Assembly: GCF_006385175.1 (NCBI RefSeq)
Contig: NZ_VFIY01000005.1
Span: 7,501-71,500, forward strand
DNA: 64,000 bases
Reading direction: 5' to 3'
Origin: Emcibacter nanhaiensis
GTDB taxonomy: Bacteria; Pseudomonadota; Alphaproteobacteria; Sphingomonadales; Emcibacteraceae
Below the pieces are notes generated by a model that saw only the letters and a program-made list of their open reading frames with translations, was not told the origin of the DNA and ran no database searches. This document shows positions 48,286-58,162 of the stretch, piece by piece. The first letter of the stretch is position 1. Every line of letters begins with the position of its first letter. The position numbers were made by a program, and so were the translations under genes.

Positions 48286-49749
48286 TTGACGGAAGAAACC
48301 GCCCGTGAGCCAAGTCTGCTGGATGCCATAATCCCGGTAGTCTTTCTGATTATCCTGCTGACCACATCGGTCCTGCTTTATCAAGATGAATCTTCATACG
48401 GCCCGAACCAGATCGCCCTGATCCTGGCGGGTGGCATCGCTTTGCTGGTCGGCTGGAAAAACGGCGTCAAATGGCGGACCATGGAGAAGGCTATCTCCCG
48501 CGGGATCGGGAATACGGTGGGGGCGCTTTTAATTCTGCTCATGGTTGGCGCATTGATCGGAACGTGGATATTATCCGGCACGGTCCCGGCAATGATCTAC
48601 TACGGTCTTCAGGTGATTAATCCGTCAGTCTTCTACTTTACCGCCTGCATCCTGTGCGCCATCACCTCAATGAGTATCGGCTCCAGCTGGACGACGGCGA
48701 GTACGGTTGGCATCGGCCTGATGGGGATTGCCTCAGGACTTGGCCTGCCCCTGGAAATTACCGCCGGGGCGGTAATCAGCGGCGCTTATTTCGGCGATAA
48801 AATGTCGCCTTTGTCGGACACCACAAACCTGGCGCCGGCTATTACCGGTACAGATCTGTTCACCCATATCAGGCATATGATGTGGACCACGGGCCCGGCA
48901 ATCAGCCTTGCCTTGATATTATTCCTGGTGATCGGACTGACCCAGGAACCGGTTCAGAACAATATTTCCGTTGAAGGGCGTCTTCTTATTCTGGATCAAA
49001 ATTTCTCCATCGGCCCGCATCTGTTTATTCCCATGGTGGTGGTTTTTTACCTGGCCTATAAAAAATATCCTGCCTTTCCTACCCTGATGTTCGGGGCCAT
49101 CCTCGGCGGGATAATGGCGTTGATTTTCCAGCAGGCGACGATCCTTAAATTTGTCGGTGACGACGGGTTGATGCGCGGAGTAGCCATGTTCAAAGGGGTG
49201 TGGACCGCTTTGTTCGACGGCTACAATTCCCAGACCGGCAATGAAGAGATGGACAGTCTTTTGTCCCGCGGCGGGATGGCCAATATGCTGAACACCATCT
49301 GGCTGATCATGTGTGCCATCACCTTTGGCTCAATTCTGGAACATTTGGGGATGCTGCAAAAACTGGTTGTCGGCCTGCTTGGGCTGGCGAAGAGTACAGG
49401 ATCGCTGATTTTAATAACGGCACTGACCTGTTTCGGCATCAATGTGATCGCCATGGATCAGTATATAGCCATTGTATTGCCGGGGCGGATGTACCGGATT
49501 GAATTCGAGCGACGCAAACTGGCCGCCAAAAATCTCAGTCGTGTGCTCGAGGATACTGCGACAGTGACCTCGGTACTCGTGCCCTGGAACACCTGCGGGG
49601 CTTTTATGTCGGCGACTCTCGGAATCGCCACACTGGCTTATGCTCCTTATTGTTTCTTCAATATTTTAAGCCCGATCATTTCAGTGATTTACGGTTATAC
49701 AAATTTCAAAATCACGCCGATGGAAGAGGAAGAGGTGGCCGCGGAATGA
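48286..49749 (+). CDS. nhaC: Na+/H+ antiporter NhaC
   Basis: A 487-residue, about 12-span membrane protein. SIGSSWTTASTVGIGLMGIASGLG, AYFGDKMSPLSDTTNLAPAITGTDLFTH and LVPWNTCGAFMSATLGI are NhaC family segments. It exports Na+ in exchange for H+ and would help in salt or alkaline conditions, in keeping with a marine life (inference). The start is TTG 48286: the only nearby ATG is in another frame, and AGGGGAT lies at the correct spacing. Confidence 0.93.
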   Translation: MTEETAREPSLLDAIIPVVFLIILLTTSVLLYQDESSYGPNQIALILAGGIALLVGWKNGVKWRTMEKAISRGIGNTVGALLILLMVGALIGTWILSGTVPAMIYYGLQVINPSVFYFTACILCAITSMSIGSSWTTASTVGIGLMGIASGLGLPLEITAGAVISGAYFGDKMSPLSDTTNLAPAITGTDLFTHIRHMMWTTGPAISLALILFLVIGLTQEPVQNNISVEGRLLILDQNFSIGPHLFIPMVVVFYLAYKKYPAFPTLMFGAILGGIMALIFQQATILKFVGDDGLMRGVAMFKGVWTALFDGYNSQTGNEEMDSLLSRGGMANMLNTIWLIMCAITFGSILEHLGMLQKLVVGLLGLAKSTGSLILITALTCFGINVIAMDQYIAIVLPGRMYRIEFERRKLAAKNLSRVLEDTATVTSVLVPWNTCGAFMSATLGIATLAYAPYCFFNILSPIISVIYGYTNFKITPMEEEEVAAE

Positions 49750-49775
49750 TCGAGACGGCAGTCCTGGTCGAATAA

Positions 49776-49794
49776 ATATATCTTTTAGATATAT
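49776..49794. promoter_or_regulatory. AT-only inverted repeat downstream of nhaC
   Basis: ATATATCT and AGATATAT (49776-49783, 49787-49794) with a TTT loop. No G/C-rich stem, so a poor terminator; it may be an operator or simply AT-rich spacer before the DUF6489-mnmE unit. Confidence 0.25.
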
Positions 49795-49904
49795 AAAAAT
49801 ATATTGGCAATCCTTGAAATCTCTGCTTATATGAAGGAGTTAGACCTTTTAGCGGCTTTTATTCGTTGATCGGAAATGATTTTTCACCTGTTCAGAGATA
49901 GATC

Positions 49905-50153
49905 ATGAAGGTAACCATTGATATTGACTGCACCCCCAAGGAAGCCCGGCAATTTCTCGGCTTGCCCGACCTGGAACCTATTCAGCAGGCGTTCATGACT
50001 GAATTGCAGGACAAGATGACAAGCGGTCTGTCTCCGGAAGACATGGACAAGATGTTTCAGATGTGGGTGGCGCCGAGCCTGAATATGGCCGGCCAGGGGC
50101 TCGAGACATTCCAGAATATTTTCTGGAATACCGGTGGTAAATCCGACAAGTAA
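49905..50153 (+). CDS. DUF6489 family protein
   Basis: An 82-residue protein: MKVTIDIDCTPKEARQFLGLPDLEPIQQAF, a helical middle with Asp/Met/Lys, and a Trp/Phe-rich end (FQMWVAPSLNMAGQGLETFQNIFWN). The pattern fits an amphipathic protein that could touch membrane or pack as a dimer. The family is confined mainly to Alphaproteobacteria as far as I know, with no assigned function. It lies 12 bases before mnmE, in an apparent operon with it. Confidence 0.82.
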   Translation: MKVTIDIDCTPKEARQFLGLPDLEPIQQAFMTELQDKMTSGLSPEDMDKMFQMWVAPSLNMAGQGLETFQNIFWNTGGKSDK

Positions 50154-50165
50154 ACAAGACAAACC

Positions 50166-51512
50166 ATGACAATTTATGCACTTTCCAGCGGCAAGGGACG
50201 CGCCGGCGTGGCTGTCATTCGTCTTTCCGGTGAGAAAGCCGGCGAGGTATTGCTGCAACTGTCCGGTCTGTCCCGACGGCCTGTTCCACGTGAAGCAAAA
50301 CTGACCTGGTTTCGCGATCCCGAAACCTCGGTGCGCCTGGATCATGGTCTGGCCCTGTATTTCAGCGCACCAAACAGCTTTACCGGCGAAGATGTGGTCG
50401 AGTTCCATATCCATGGCGGACGCGCTGTGGTCGCCGGCTTACTGGAGGCGCTGTCCAAATTCACCGGCGTGCGGCCGGCCGAGCCCGGGGAATTTACCCG
50501 CCGGGCCTTTGACAACGGCAAGATGGACCTGACAGCGACCGAAGCACTGGCTGACCTGTTGAACGCGGAGACCGAAGCCCAGCGGCGGCAGGCATTGCGC
50601 CAGATGGACGGCCAGCTGGGGGAACTTTATGACGGCTGGCGCCGGGAAATCATCTCTGCCATGGCCTATCTGGAAGCGGATATAGATTTCGCCGACGAGG
50701 AAATTCCGGAGGATGTCACCGCCCGGGTGCGCCCGATCATCGAAAAACTTCACGTGAAAATAACGGATCATCTGGCGGACGGTCATCGGGGGGAACGGAT
50801 CCGCGATGGCCTGCAGGTGGTGATTCTGGGCCAGCCCAATATCGGCAAGTCGTCGCTGATGAATTATTTGTCCCGCCGGGAGGTGGCCATTGTTTCTGAC
50901 ATTGAAGGCACCACCCGGGATGTGCTGGAAGTGCATCTGGATATCCAGGGCTTTCCGGTCACCATCATTGACACGGCGGGCCTGCGCGAAAGCGGTGATG
51001 TGATTGAGGCGGAAGGCATGCGCCGGGCCCGGGCGCGGGCGGAACAGGCGGATGTGCGCATCGTTATGACCGAGGCATCGGCATGGCCGGAAATCGGAAC
51101 GGAGACTTCCGCTATGATTGACGACGAGACAATCATCATCCTCAACAAGATGGATCTGGTACCGGACCGGGAAGAGCTGGCGCGCCGGATCAAGGCGGCT
51201 GGCGGCAATATTTATCCCGTTTCCCTGAAGAACGGGGAGGGCCTAGATCAATTCATGCGGGGCCTCGAACAGACGGTGGCTGGTAAAATGGATCTGGCCG
51301 AGGCGCCGAGCCTGACCCGGACCCGCCATCGCCAGGCGTTGAAAGACTCAGTGGATCATCTGGAAAGGTTTCTGACCAACCGGACCGGGGAACTGGAGCT
51401 TCTGGCGGAAGATTTGCGGCTCGCCGCCCGGGCCCTGGGCCGGATTACCGGCGCGGTTGATGTGGAAGATATTCTCGATGTTGTCTTCTCAGAATTTTGC
51501 ATTGGTAAATAG
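50166..51512 (+). CDS. mnmE: tRNA modification GTPase MnmE
   Basis: A 448-residue protein that works with MnmG to place 5-(carboxymethyl)aminomethyl groups on U34 of tRNAs. The N-terminal folate-binding part has VAVIRLSGEKAG and AEPGEFTRRAF. The G domain has G1 GQPNIGKSS, G3 DTAGL and G4 NKMD. The C-terminus ends FCIGK, the catalytic Cys motif. A parS-like site lies in its 5' part (50282-50297). mnmG follows after 217 bases. Confidence 0.97.
   Translation: MTIYALSSGKGRAGVAVIRLSGEKAGEVLLQLSGLSRRPVPREAKLTWFRDPETSVRLDHGLALYFSAPNSFTGEDVVEFHIHGGRAVVAGLLEALSKFTGVRPAEPGEFTRRAFDNGKMDLTATEALADLLNAETEAQRRQALRQMDGQLGELYDGWRREIISAMAYLEADIDFADEEIPEDVTARVRPIIEKLHVKITDHLADGHRGERIRDGLQVVILGQPNIGKSSLMNYLSRREVAIVSDIEGTTRDVLEVHLDIQGFPVTIIDTAGLRESGDVIEAEGMRRARARAEQADVRIVMTEASAWPEIGTETSAMIDDETIIILNKMDLVPDREELARRIKAAGGNIYPVSLKNGEGLDQFMRGLEQTVAGKMDLAEAPSLTRTRHRQALKDSVDHLERFLTNRTGELELLAEDLRLAARALGRITGAVDVEDILDVVFSEFCIGK
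50282..50297. other. parS-like site within mnmE
   Basis: TGTTCCACGTGAAGCA differs from the site at 51576 by one base. It codes V-P-R-E-A of MnmE residues 40-44. Confidence 0.7.
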
Positions 51513-51553
51513 CTTTCTAATAAAGCGCAGGAAATAAAGACACTTTCGGATCG

Positions 51554-51569
51554 TTAACAATTTGTTAAC
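51554..51569. promoter_or_regulatory. CtrA-type box TTAA-N7-TTAAC before mnmG
   Basis: TTAACAATTTGTTAAC exactly fits TTAA-N7-TTAA and is close to a palindrome. It lies in the 217-base mnmE-mnmG gap, 6 bases from a parS site. The remaining gap shows no ORF. Confidence 0.45.
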
Positions 51570-51575
51570 CAGTGA

Positions 51576-51591
51576 TGTTCCACGTGAAACA
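51576..51591. other. parS centromere site (intergenic)
   Basis: TGTTCCACGTGAAACA matches the universal bacterial ParB site TGTTTCACGTGAAACA at 15 of 16 bases. Intergenic, between mnmE and mnmG, 3.5 kb before parAB. Confidence 0.92.
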
Positions 51592-51729
51592 TTGCATAGC
51601 CGATATAATGCCCGGAAAACCGGGGTCTTGAAATCCGTCGATAAAGCCATAAACTTCTTTGACATGACGGGGGTGACTGAGTAAAGTCGCCGACTTGTCA
51701 GGGCAACAGGATATCCCGGGAAATTTTTG

Positions 51730-53607
51730 ATGTTCCAGTATGATGTGATTGTAATCGGTGGAGGACACGCCGGCTGTGAAGCAGCCGCGGCTTCGGCGCG
51801 CCTGGGTGCCCGGACGCTTCTGCTGACCCACAAGGTGGAAACCATCGGCGAAATGTCCTGTAACCCGGCCATCGGCGGTCTCGGCAAGGGGCATCTGGTG
51901 CGGGAAATCGACGCCCTGGACGGCCTGATGGGTCGGGTGGCTGACGCGGCCGGGATCCAGTTCCGCATGCTCAATCGCCGTAAAGGCCCGGCAGTACGGG
52001 GGCCGAGAACCCAGGCCGACCGCAAGCTGTACCGTGCGGCGATGCAGGACTTTGTCCTGGGTTATGAAAACCTCGATGTGAAAGCTTCCGCGGCGGAAGA
52101 CCTGATCGTGGTCGAAGGCCCGGATGGTCGTCCGCTGGTGGAAGGAGTCATCACGGCGGAGGGCGAGGAGATTCGGGCCGGACGCGTGGTACTGACCACC
52201 GGGACCTTCCTGCGCGGTATGATCCATATCGGCGACCAACAGACTCCGGCCGGCCGGGTCGGCGAGGCGCCGTCATTGGGATTGTCCAAAACCCTGATGA
52301 AAATCGGCTTTGAACTGGGGCGCCTGAAAACCGGTACTCCGGCGCGGCTCAACGGCAAAACCATCGACTGGTCCGTCTGTGATGCGCAGAAGGGCGACGA
52401 CCCGCAAATCCCCTTTTCGTTCCTGACCGACCGGATCACGGTGCCGCAGATCGACTGCTATATCACCAATACCACCGAGAAAACCCACCAGATTATCCGC
52501 GATAACCTGCATCGTTCCGCCATGTACAGCGGCAATATTGAAGGCACCGGCCCGCGTTACTGTCCGTCCATTGAAGACAAAATTGTCCGTTTTGCCGATA
52601 AAAGCTCGCACCAGATTTTCCTCGAGCCCGAGGGACTGGATGATGACACGGTCTATCCCAACGGTATTTCCACCTCCCTGCCGGTGGACGTGCAGGACGC
52701 CTATATAAGAAGTATCCCGGGTCTGGAACATGTGGAAATCCTCCAGCCCGGCTATGCCATCGAATATGATTTCGTCGATCCGCGGGAGCTTCTGGCGACG
52801 CTGGAAACCAAGAAAGCCGCCGGCCTTTATTTCGCAGGCCAGATCAACGGCACCACCGGCTATGAAGAAGCGGCGGCGCAGGGCCTGATGGCCGGAATCA
52901 ATGCGGCGCTGGCGGCCGGCAATTCACATGAATTCTATCTCGACCGCGCCGACGCTTATATCGGGGTGATGATTGACGACCTGGTTACCAAGGGCACCCG
53001 GGAACCCTACCGCATGTTCACCTCGCGCGCCGAATATCGCCTCAAGCTCCGGGCGGACAATGCCGACCAGCGCCTGACCCCGCTTGGGGAAGAGATCGGG
53101 GTGATTTCCTCGGACCGGTCTAGGGCTTTTGCCGAAAAAGCTGAAACTCTGGCCAAATACCGCAATCTGGCGGCGGAATTGAAGATTACCCCCAATGAAG
53201 CGGAGAAATACGGCCTGAAAATCAACAAGGACGGGGTGGCCCGCTCGGCCATGACGTTACTGTCCTATCCCGATATTGATTTGCCGAAACTGGCCGCTAT
53301 CTGGCCGGAACTGGGGAACATTTCCCCGGAAATCGCCGAACAGCTGGAAATCGATGCCACCTACAGCGGTTATCTGGAGCGCCAGGAGGCGGATATCCTC
53401 GCTTTCCGCAAGGATGAAAACCTGCTGCTGCCGCTGGATCTGGATTACCAGAAAATCGACGGCCTTTCCAACGAGATCCGGGAAAAGCTGAAACAGGCCA
53501 AACCGGCGACACTGGGTGCCGCAGGCCGAATCTCCGGTGTGACTCCGGCGGCGCTGACCACCCTGTTGCGTTTTGTGAAAAGAAAAGACAACAGGGCCTC
53601 GGCATAA
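51730..53607 (+). CDS. mnmG: tRNA uridine 5-carboxymethylaminomethyl modification enzyme MnmG (GidA)
   Basis: A 625-residue FAD protein. [21 protein letters not shown] is the dinucleotide-binding start; [24 protein letters not shown] and the [25 protein letters not shown] segments are canonical. The C-terminal helical domain binds MnmE. A TTG one codon upstream is in frame; ATG 51730 is used. Followed at one base by rsmG. Confidence 0.98.
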   Translation: MFQYDVIVIGGGHAGCEAAAASARLGARTLLLTHKVETIGEMSCNPAIGGLGKGHLVREIDALDGLMGRVADAAGIQFRMLNRRKGPAVRGPRTQADRKLYRAAMQDFVLGYENLDVKASAAEDLIVVEGPDGRPLVEGVITAEGEEIRAGRVVLTTGTFLRGMIHIGDQQTPAGRVGEAPSLGLSKTLMKIGFELGRLKTGTPARLNGKTIDWSVCDAQKGDDPQIPFSFLTDRITVPQIDCYITNTTEKTHQIIRDNLHRSAMYSGNIEGTGPRYCPSIEDKIVRFADKSSHQIFLEPEGLDDDTVYPNGISTSLPVDVQDAYIRSIPGLEHVEILQPGYAIEYDFVDPRELLATLETKKAAGLYFAGQINGTTGYEEAAAQGLMAGINAALAAGNSHEFYLDRADAYIGVMIDDLVTKGTREPYRMFTSRAEYRLKLRADNADQRLTPLGEEIGVISSDRSRAFAEKAETLAKYRNLAAELKITPNEAEKYGLKINKDGVARSAMTLLSYPDIDLPKLAAIWPELGNISPEIAEQLEIDATYSGYLERQEADILAFRKDENLLLPLDLDYQKIDGLSNEIREKLKQAKPATLGAAGRISGVTPAALTTLLRFVKRKDNRASA

Positions 53608-53608
53608 C

Positions 53609-54232
53609 ATGAGATTTGGGCCGGACGACTTTTTCCACGAGATTAATGTTCCACGTGAAACCCGGGAAAAGCTGGAGATATATGCGGATCTGCTGGAAAA
53701 ATGGCAGAAACGCATCAATCTGGTCAGCCCGACAACCATCAGCGACAAATGGTGGCGCCATTTCTATGATTCCGCCCAGGTCATGGAGCTTTTGCCGAAA
53801 GAACGGCTGGGAACCCTGAAAATCCTCGATATCGGCAGCGGCGCCGGCTTTCCGGGGCTGGTGTTGTCCGTTATGGGGGCTGGGGAAGTCCATCTGGTGG
53901 AAAGCAACAATAAAAAATGCACCTTCATGAACCAGGTGATCAGGGAGACCGGGGCGCCGGCGACGGTACATTGCAAACGGATTGAGGAACTTACCCCCTT
54001 TTCGGTCGATTTTGTCACCTCCCGGGCTTTGGCCACCATCGATAAACTGCTACAGTTGCTGAGCGGTTTTATTACGGAGGAGACCGTCTGCCTGTTTCCC
54101 AAGGGGAAGACCTGGCAGGAGGAACTGGCGGAAGCGGAAAAAAACTGGCAGTTTCACGTGGAAAAATACACAAGCAAAACTGAAGAATCGGGTATGATCC
54201 TGAAACTAGGCAGAATAAGGCCTCGCGGCTGA
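53609..54232 (+). CDS. rsmG: 16S rRNA (guanine-527-N7)-methyltransferase RsmG (GidB)
   Basis: A 207-residue SAM methyltransferase. YADLLEKWQKRINLVSPTT and LDIGSGAGFPGLVLSVMG are the family motifs, and TSRALATIDKLL another. It methylates 16S rRNA G527; loss gives mild streptomycin resistance in many bacteria. Two parS-like sites are inside the coding sequence, near its start and end. Confidence 0.96.
   Translation: MRFGPDDFFHEINVPRETREKLEIYADLLEKWQKRINLVSPTTISDKWWRHFYDSAQVMELLPKERLGTLKILDIGSGAGFPGLVLSVMGAGEVHLVESNNKKCTFMNQVIRETGAPATVHCKRIEELTPFSVDFVTSRALATIDKLLQLLSGFITEETVCLFPKGKTWQEELAEAEKNWQFHVEKYTSKTEESGMILKLGRIRPRG
53647..53662. other. parS-like site in rsmG start
   Basis: TGTTCCACGTGAAACC: one change from 51576 at the last base. 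It codes N13-V-P-R-E-T18 of RsmG. Confidence 0.8.
54150..54165. other. parS-like site near rsmG end
   Basis: AGTTTCACGTGGAAAA, the opposite orientation of the same 16-mer with two changes. It codes Q-F-H-V-E-K of RsmG, about 90 bases before parA. Confidence 0.6.
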
Positions 54233-54255
54233 TTAGAGAGCAGGAATAAAAATAA

Positions 54256-55068
54256 ATGTCCACAAACTTATCCACAGACCGGAAAAAGCCTGAAATTATT
54301 GCCATCGCCAACCAGAAGGGCGGGGTGGGAAAAACCACCACCACCATCAACCTGGGCACGGCCCTGGCGGCGGCCCGGAAAAATGTTCTGATTGTGGATC
54401 TGGATCCCCAGGGCAACGCCAGCACCGGCGTCGGCCGCGAGCGCGATAACCGGGACATCACCAGCTACGACGTGATGATGGAGGAAGCAACTCTGTCCGA
54501 TGCCATCGAGAAAACCGATATCCCGCGGCTGTTTCTGGTATCGTCCACCATTGACCTGACCGGGGCGGAACTGGAGCTGGTGGACCAGGCGCAGCGCACC
54601 TTCCGGCTGAGAAATGCCTTCAAGGACCCGGCAGTCGAGCAATTTGACTATATTCTGATTGATTGCCCGCCGTCGCTCAATCTGCTGACCCTGAATGCCC
54701 TGTCGGCAGCGGATTCCGTGATTGTGCCGCTGCAATGCGAGTTTTTCGCCCTCGAAGGGCTAAGCCTGCTGCTCCGGACCATTGAAACCGTCCAGGCCAA
54801 CTTTAATCCGAAGCTGAAAATCGAGGGCATTGTCCTGACCATGTATGACGGACGTAATAACCTGTCCGGCCAGGTGGCGCAGGATGTGCGCAGCTATCTG
54901 GGCGACAAGGTGTTCAAGACGGTGATTCCCCGGAACGTACGGATTTCCGAAGCGCCGTCGCACGGCAAGCCGGCGCTGCTCTATGATCATAAATGCACCG
55001 GCAGCCAGGCTTATATCCGGCTTGCGACCGAGCTTCTCCGGCGTGAGAAAAACTTCCGTGCCGCATAA
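54256..55068 (+). CDS. parA: Chromosome partitioning ATPase ParA
   Basis: A 270-residue Walker-type ATPase. The deviant Walker A NQKGGVGKTTTTINLG is at about residues 17-32, and DLDPQGNASTG and IDCPPSLNLLTLNAL follow. ParA-ATP coats the nucleoid and draws ParB-parS complexes apart. No N-terminal HTH, as for chromosomal Soj-type proteins. The codons for residues 5-7 contain a perfect DnaA box. Confidence 0.97.
   Translation: MSTNLSTDRKKPEIIAIANQKGGVGKTTTTINLGTALAAARKNVLIVDLDPQGNASTGVGRERDNRDITSYDVMMEEATLSDAIEKTDIPRLFLVSSTIDLTGAELELVDQAQRTFRLRNAFKDPAVEQFDYILIDCPPSLNLLTLNALSAADSVIVPLQCEFFALEGLSLLLRTIETVQANFNPKLKIEGIVLTMYDGRNNLSGQVAQDVRSYLGDKVFKTVIPRNVRISEAPSHGKPALLYDHKCTGSQAYIRLATELLRREKNFRAA
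54268..54276 (+). promoter_or_regulatory. DnaA box in the 5' end of parA
   Basis: TTATCCACA, perfect, 12 bases into the parA coding sequence and outside oriC. Confidence 0.5.
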
Positions 55069-55099
55069 ATAACATAATAATATCAAAGACTTAAGTGAT

Positions 55100-56020
55100 A
55101 TGACCAAAGAAGAAAAAGTAAAAGCAAAAAGCCAGAAAGGGCTGGGCAAAGGCCTTTCCGCCCTTCTGGGGTCCACCGACCGGGAATATGCCGCCGTTGA
55201 AAAGGGAGAGAGTGCGCCGGCCCGGCCGGACCGGGAGCTGCCGATTGAGTTCCTGAAAGCCAATGCCTATCAGCCGCGCAAGTATTTTGACGAGGAAAAG
55301 GCCCGGGATCTGGTGGAGTCGATCCGCGAAAAGGGGATCCTGCAGCCGATCCTCGTGCGTCCCAAAGGGGCTGAGGCCTATGAAATCATCGCCGGGGAGC
55401 GGCGCTGGCGCGCCGCCCAGGCCGCCGGCCTGCACAAGGTGCCGGTCATTGTCCGCGAGCTGACCGACGGCGAAGCGCTGGAAATCGCCATTATTGAAAA
55501 CGTCCAGCGCCACGACCTGACCCCGATCGAGGAAGCGCTGGGGTATCAGCGGCTGATCGATGAATTCGGCCATACCCAGGAGAAACTGGGCAAGATCGTC
55601 GGAAAAAGCCGCAGTCATATCGCCAATATCCTGCGCCTGCTGGCCCTGCCGAAAAAAGTCCAGGATATGCTGATGGATGGATTGCTGAGCATGGGCCATG
55701 CCCGCGCCCTGATTACGGCAGAAAATCCGGAAAAGCTGGCGGCCCGCATTATCGAGGAAGGTCTCAGTGTGCGCCAGGCCGAGAAAATCGCCAAGGAAGC
55801 CAAGGGTCCCAAACAACCGCTGGAGACCAAATCGGCTGTTTCGCCCGGCGCAAAGGACGCGGATACCCTGGCGCTGGAGAATGATCTCAGTGAGTCGCTC
55901 GGCCTCAGGGTGCAGATTGATTTCCAGGACAACAAGGGGGGCGAGGTGCGAATCCGCTATAAAACCCTGGAACAGCTGGATGATATCTGCCAGAGACTGT
56001 CCGGAAACGAGGAATTCTGA
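55100..56020 (+). CDS. parB: Chromosome partitioning protein ParB
   Basis: A 306-residue CTP-dependent sliding clamp that loads at parS. The basic N-terminus GLGKGLSALLG meets ParA; the CTP-binding part has PRKYFDEEKARDLVESIREKGILQPI and EIIAGERRWRAAQAAGL. The HTH (TQEKLGKIVGKSRSHIANILRLLALP) reads parS. The C-terminus is a dimer domain. Four candidate parS sites are within 6 kb upstream. Confidence 0.97.
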   Translation: MTKEEKVKAKSQKGLGKGLSALLGSTDREYAAVEKGESAPARPDRELPIEFLKANAYQPRKYFDEEKARDLVESIREKGILQPILVRPKGAEAYEIIAGERRWRAAQAAGLHKVPVIVRELTDGEALEIAIIENVQRHDLTPIEEALGYQRLIDEFGHTQEKLGKIVGKSRSHIANILRLLALPKKVQDMLMDGLLSMGHARALITAENPEKLAARIIEEGLSVRQAEKIAKEAKGPKQPLETKSAVSPGAKDADTLALENDLSESLGLRVQIDFQDNKGGEVRIRYKTLEQLDDICQRLSGNEEF

Positions 56021-56070
56021 ACCCATTTGCGGTTAAATTTCCCGATATTTCGGAATAACTTAATAAAACA

Positions 56071-56140
56071 GACCAAATTGGTCCGATTTCCATTGACTTT
56101 CCCGTCCAGGATCGCCATTTAAAAGATACCAAATTGGTAT
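56071..56140. promoter_or_regulatory. Suf operon control region: two ACCAAATTGGT operators
   Basis: GACCAAATTGGTC (56071-56083) and ATACCAAATTGGTAT (56126-56140) share a perfect 11-base palindrome and have centres 56 bases apart. A TTGACT -35-like element (56093-56098) lies between, with only a poor -10 (around 56117-56123). The next gene, 60 bases on, is an Rrf2 regulator, a class that binds such dyads. The most direct reading is autoregulation of the suf operon. Confidence 0.7.
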
Positions 56141-56200
56141 GGATTGGTGGTAAAAGCCCGGTGTTTTCGAGACGCCGGAGCTTTGTGATGGGAAAATAAC

Positions 56201-56662
56201 ATGATCAAACTCTCTAACCTGGCGGATTACGCTGTGGTTTTGATGAGCCATATTGCGCTGAGGCCTGACCATGTGCATCCGGCAACGGAAATTGCCGGGA
56301 ATACGGGTATTCCGGCGCCGACGGTGAGCAAGATCCTCGGCATGCTGGTCAGGGCCGACCTGCTCACCTCGCACCGCGGGCTGAACGGCGGTTTCAGCCT
56401 CAAGAGCGATGCGGACGAGATTACCATCGCCAACATTATTGAGGCTGTGGACGGCCCGGTGCAATTAACCAACTGCCTGGATGTGGCAGATGACGGCTGT
56501 GACTTTCAGGCCTCCTGCGGCACCCGCGGTCAATGGCACCGGATCAACCAGGCGGTGAAAGCGGCGCTGAGCAGCGTCCGGCTGTCTGAAATGGTTTCCC
56601 CCATACCGGATTTTATCGGCAGCGACCGGGAGGACCGGCCTGCTGCAAAGACTGTGAATTAA
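56201..56662 (+). CDS. Rrf2 family regulator of the SUF operon
   Basis: A 153-residue winged-helix protein. KLSNLADYAVVLMSHIAL is the Rrf2 start; TVSKILGMLVRADLLTSHRGLNGGFSL is the recognition helix and wing. Cys92, Cys100 and Cys106 are spaced as Fe-S cluster ligands of IscR-like members, so cluster occupancy should control DNA binding. It is the first gene of a seven-gene suf run and has a paired dyad upstream. It resembles the family called SUF system Fe-S assembly regulator. Confidence 0.92.
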   Translation: MIKLSNLADYAVVLMSHIALRPDHVHPATEIAGNTGIPAPTVSKILGMLVRADLLTSHRGLNGGFSLKSDADEITIANIIEAVDGPVQLTNCLDVADDGCDFQASCGTRGQWHRINQAVKAALSSVRLSEMVSPIPDFIGSDREDRPAAKTVN

Positions 56663-56677
56663 AGCCGGAGTTATTGA

Positions 56678-58132
<1,455 letters not shown>

Positions 58133-58162
58133 GACAATTATTAAAGAAAAAGACCCAGGAAA

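Noticed and set aside
50748-50763. CACGTG-centred sequence in mnmE as a fifth parS
   Set aside because: Only about 11 of 16 positions match; outer bases are wrong on both sides.
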